Assembly: GCA_021810175.1 (NCBI GenBank)
Contig: JAJZJJ010000159.1
Span: forward strand, 1 to 6,833
Direction of reading: 5' to 3'
Length of the DNA: 6,833 bases
Source of the DNA: Acidobacteriota bacterium
GTDB taxonomy: Bacteria; Acidobacteriota; Terriglobia; Terriglobales; Acidobacteriaceae
A model generated the notes under the pieces. That model was not told the DNA's origin. It saw only the letters and a program-made list of their open reading frames with translations, and did no database searches. Positions within the stretch are counted from its first letter, which is position 1; the number at the start of each line of letters is the position of its first letter. Positions 5,271 to 6,833 of the stretch are shown piece after piece. The translations under genes were made by a program, and so were the position numbers.

Positions 5271-5356
5271 ATCGGGGATTCAGTTTGCGGTATGGTTGCG
5301 GGGCTGAGGCTGCAGATCGTTATTCGGGGGGCTGGGTTACGAACGTTCAGACACCA

Positions 5357-6445
5357 TTGAAGCTGTCGGTGATAATTCCGGCGCGAAACGAAGAGGCCTG
5401 CCTTGGAGACTGCCTGTGGTCGCTGGTGCGGCAGGAGGAAGAGGGCTGGGAACTGGCGTCCGGGCAGGCCAGCAGACAGGCGGAGGCGCCGGGCTGGCGG
5501 TGGGAGATTCTGGTGGTGAACGACGCGTCCACGGATGGAACGCGGGCGGTGGCGGAGAGCTTTGCGGGAGTGACGGTGCTGGATGCTCCGGCGTTGCCGC
5601 GCGACTGGACGGGGAAGGCGAACGCTGCGTGGGCGGGAGCGAAGGCGGCGCGCGGGGAATGGCTGCTGTTTACGGATGCGGACACGATTCATGAGCCGGG
5701 GCATGTGCGGCTGGCGATTGTGGAGGCGGAGCGGCATGGCGTGGGGATGCTGTCGTACTCGCCGCGGCAGATTGTGCAGGGGTTGGCGCAAAAGGCAGTG
5801 ATGCCGCTGGTGTTTGGGGATCTGGCGGCGACGTATTCGCCGGCGAGGGTGAACGACAAGGCCAGCGCGGTGGCGGCGGCAAATGGGCAGTTCCTGCTGG
5901 TGCGACGGGATGTGTACGACCAGATCGGCGGGCACGAAGCGGTGAAGGGGTTGGTTCTGGAGGATGTGGCGCTGGCGGCGATGGTGAAGCATCGGCGGCT
6001 GGGGCTGCGGTTTCGGCCGGCTCCGGAGGCGGTGGCGGCGCATATGTACCGCAGCTTTGGGGCGATGTGGCAGGGATGGACGAAGAACCTGGCGTTGCTG
6101 TTCGGGAATGCTCCGGCGCTGGCGGGGATGCGGCTGGTGCAGTTGGCGGTGCTGGTCGGGGTTCCAGTGCTGATCGGATTGTTTGGGGCGAGTCCGACGC
6201 TGTTTGCAGGGCGCGCCGATGGCCTTTATAAGCCGATGATGCTGGGAGCGCTGGGAGTGGTATGGCTGCGGGCGCTGTGGGGTTTCTACCGGCGGGTGGC
6301 GCGGTCGAACTTCCGTTTTCGCGATTACGTTTGGACGCCACTGGGGATTCCGCTGTACGCGGCGATGCTGTGGCAGAGCTGGTTTCAGATTACGGTGCTG
6401 CGGCGCGTAGTCTGGAAGGGCAGAGAAGTGGCGACCGGCAGATGA
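5357..6445 (+). CDS. Membrane-associated family-2 glycosyltransferase (CrtQ/HpnB-like)
   Basis: Processive-type GT-A glycosyltransferase of 362 residues, moving a sugar from a nucleotide-sugar to a probably lipid acceptor at the cytoplasmic membrane face. The N-terminus MKLSVIIPARNEE is the classic GT2 first strand; WEILVVNDASTDGT at 49-62 carries nucleotide-binding D56. RDWTGKANAAW at 82-92 resembles the GWxGK element of carotenoid and hopanoid glycosyltransferases. TDADT at 106-110 is the metal-binding DxD, GLVLEDVALA holds the E202-D203 acceptor-base region, and WQGW at 238-241 stands where QxxRW is often found. Three membrane segments follow (about 259-277, 294-311, 326-346). An unusual insert of about 20 residues (EEEGWELASGQASRQAEAPG) separates the first helix and second strand. 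The frame is open upstream to 5210; TTG at 5357 gives the family-like start, with TTG 5285 (GGGGA at 5275-5279) as alternative. A 25-base gap to the pterin synthase suggests one operon. Confidence 0.9.
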   Translation: MKLSVIIPARNEEACLGDCLWSLVRQEEEGWELASGQASRQAEAPGWRWEILVVNDASTDGTRAVAESFAGVTVLDAPALPRDWTGKANAAWAGAKAARGEWLLFTDADTIHEPGHVRLAIVEAERHGVGMLSYSPRQIVQGLAQKAVMPLVFGDLAATYSPARVNDKASAVAAANGQFLLVRRDVYDQIGGHEAVKGLVLEDVALAAMVKHRRLGLRFRPAPEAVAAHMYRSFGAMWQGWTKNLALLFGNAPALAGMRLVQLAVLVGVPVLIGLFGASPTLFAGRADGLYKPMMLGALGVVWLRALWGFYRRVARSNFRFRDYVWTPLGIPLYAAMLWQSWFQITVLRRVVWKGREVATGR

Positions 6446-6470
6446 CAGGGACAGGGGAGCGGGTGCGGAA

Positions 6471-6833
6471 GTGATTTTGCTGACACGGCGGGCGGAGTTT
6501 TCGGCATCGCACTACTACTGGGTGGATGCGTGGACGGAAGAGGAGAACGTGCGGGCATTCGGCAGGTGCGCGAATCGCAACGGGCACGGGCACAATTACA
6601 CGCTGGAAGTGACGGTTGCGGGCGAGCCTGATCCGGTGACCGGATTTGTGGTGGATTTGAAGCGGCTGAAGGACGTGATCGAGCGGGAAGTGCTGGCGGC
6701 TTACGACCATCGGCACCTGAACCTGGAGGTTCCCGAGTTTCGGACAACGGTGCCGACGACTGAAAACATTGCGGCGGCAATCTGGCGGCGTCTGGAAGGG
6801 AAGATTGAAGGCGCGCGGCTCTATAAGGTACGG
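6471..6833 (+). CDS. 6-pyruvoyl-tetrahydropterin synthase (CX5HGH / PTPS-II type), 3' end cut by window
   Basis: COG0720-family enzyme that converts 7,8-dihydroneopterin triphosphate to 6-pyruvoyl-tetrahydropterin, the second step of tetrahydrobiopterin synthesis; soluble. The 121 residues present cover most of the usual 135-145. Zinc ligands are H14 (FSASH), H39 and H41 (HGHNY); catalytic residues are C33 and the D79-H80 pair (YDHRHLNL); TTENIA at 96-101 is the pterin-side loop. C33 is separated from HGH by five residues (CANRNGHGH), the spacing of eukaryotic-type PTPS, whereas queuosine-pathway QueD uses CX3HGH. TEEENVRAFGRC also resembles the animal enzyme. The substrate-anchoring Glu of the last strand lies past the window end. 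The start is GTG at 6471, with AGGGGAG at 6453-6459; no in-frame ATG exists. It follows the glycosyltransferase by 25 bases. QueD or archaeosine-type roles are less likely but not excluded. Confidence 0.93.
   Translation, partial: MILLTRRAEFSASHYYWVDAWTEEENVRAFGRCANRNGHGHNYTLEVTVAGEPDPVTGFVVDLKRLKDVIEREVLAAYDHRHLNLEVPEFRTTVPTTENIAAAIWRRLEGKIEGARLYKVR

Noticed and set aside
5292..5360. Short plus-strand frame starting at an ATG (MVAGLRLQIVIRG...) before the glycosyltransferase
   Set aside because: A different frame that stops at 5360 after 22 codons with no clear ribosome site; a leader peptide is conceivable but unsupported.
5030..6043. 337-codon minus-strand Arg/Pro/His-rich frame
   Set aside because: Long only because of high GC content; antisense to the glycosyltransferase and in a different frame over the TlpA gene, with no plausible protein composition.
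1..6833. tRNA, rRNA, CRISPR array, insertion sequence or prophage attachment sites
   Set aside because: No tRNA-like cloverleaf, no regularly spaced repeats, no transposase or integrase motif and no terminal inverted repeats were seen; coding density leaves no gap above 300 bases.

Overview
The window is a gene-dense, GC-rich bacterial chromosome fragment. It holds ten protein-coding genes, no RNA gene, no CRISPR array and no recognisable insertion sequence. The mix suggests Acidobacteriota (Acidobacteriaceae-like): an ECF sigma factor with a tiny soluble zinc anti-sigma factor, a DUF4397 lipoprotein, a stand-alone CuA lipoprotein, a TlpA lipoprotein, and a carotenoid/hopanoid-type glycosyltransferase next to a tetrahydropterin synthase. 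That taxonomic call is an inference from gene content, base composition and frequent GTG/TTG starts; no marker gene is present.

Left block, minus strand, 3505 down to 1: ECF sigma factor, anti-sigma factor (GTGA stop/start overlap), DUF4397 lipoprotein, and two aldo/keto reductases of different subfamilies, the last cut by the window edge. Gaps after the sigma pair are about 95-150 bases, so this may be one long transcription unit or several.

Middle block: a CuA-type cupredoxin lipoprotein runs on the plus strand from 3504. Its ATG and the sigma factor's ATG interlock on a single CATG, so the two divergent genes have no intergenic DNA. It converges on a minus-strand pair, a TlpA-like thioredoxin lipoprotein (5258 to 4680) and a six-segment membrane protein (4683 to 4033), again joined by a GTGA overlap.

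Right block, plus strand: a membrane-anchored family-2 glycosyltransferase, followed after 25 bases by a 6-pyruvoyl-tetrahydropterin synthase of the CX5HGH (tetrahydrobiopterin) type, cut by the right edge. An AT-rich block with a perfect TATAAT separates this pair from the divergent TlpA gene.

The most interesting reading is a possible envelope copper/thiol redox module. It would consist of a CuA protein with all five ligand side chains but no cytochrome oxidase genes, a TlpA-type thiol reductase of the kind known to reduce CuA cysteines, and a cysteine-rich anti-sigma/sigma pair that shares its start with the CuA gene. The second is a glycosyltransferase paired with a eukaryote-like pterin synthase. 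Both are hypotheses; the individual gene identifications are much firmer.
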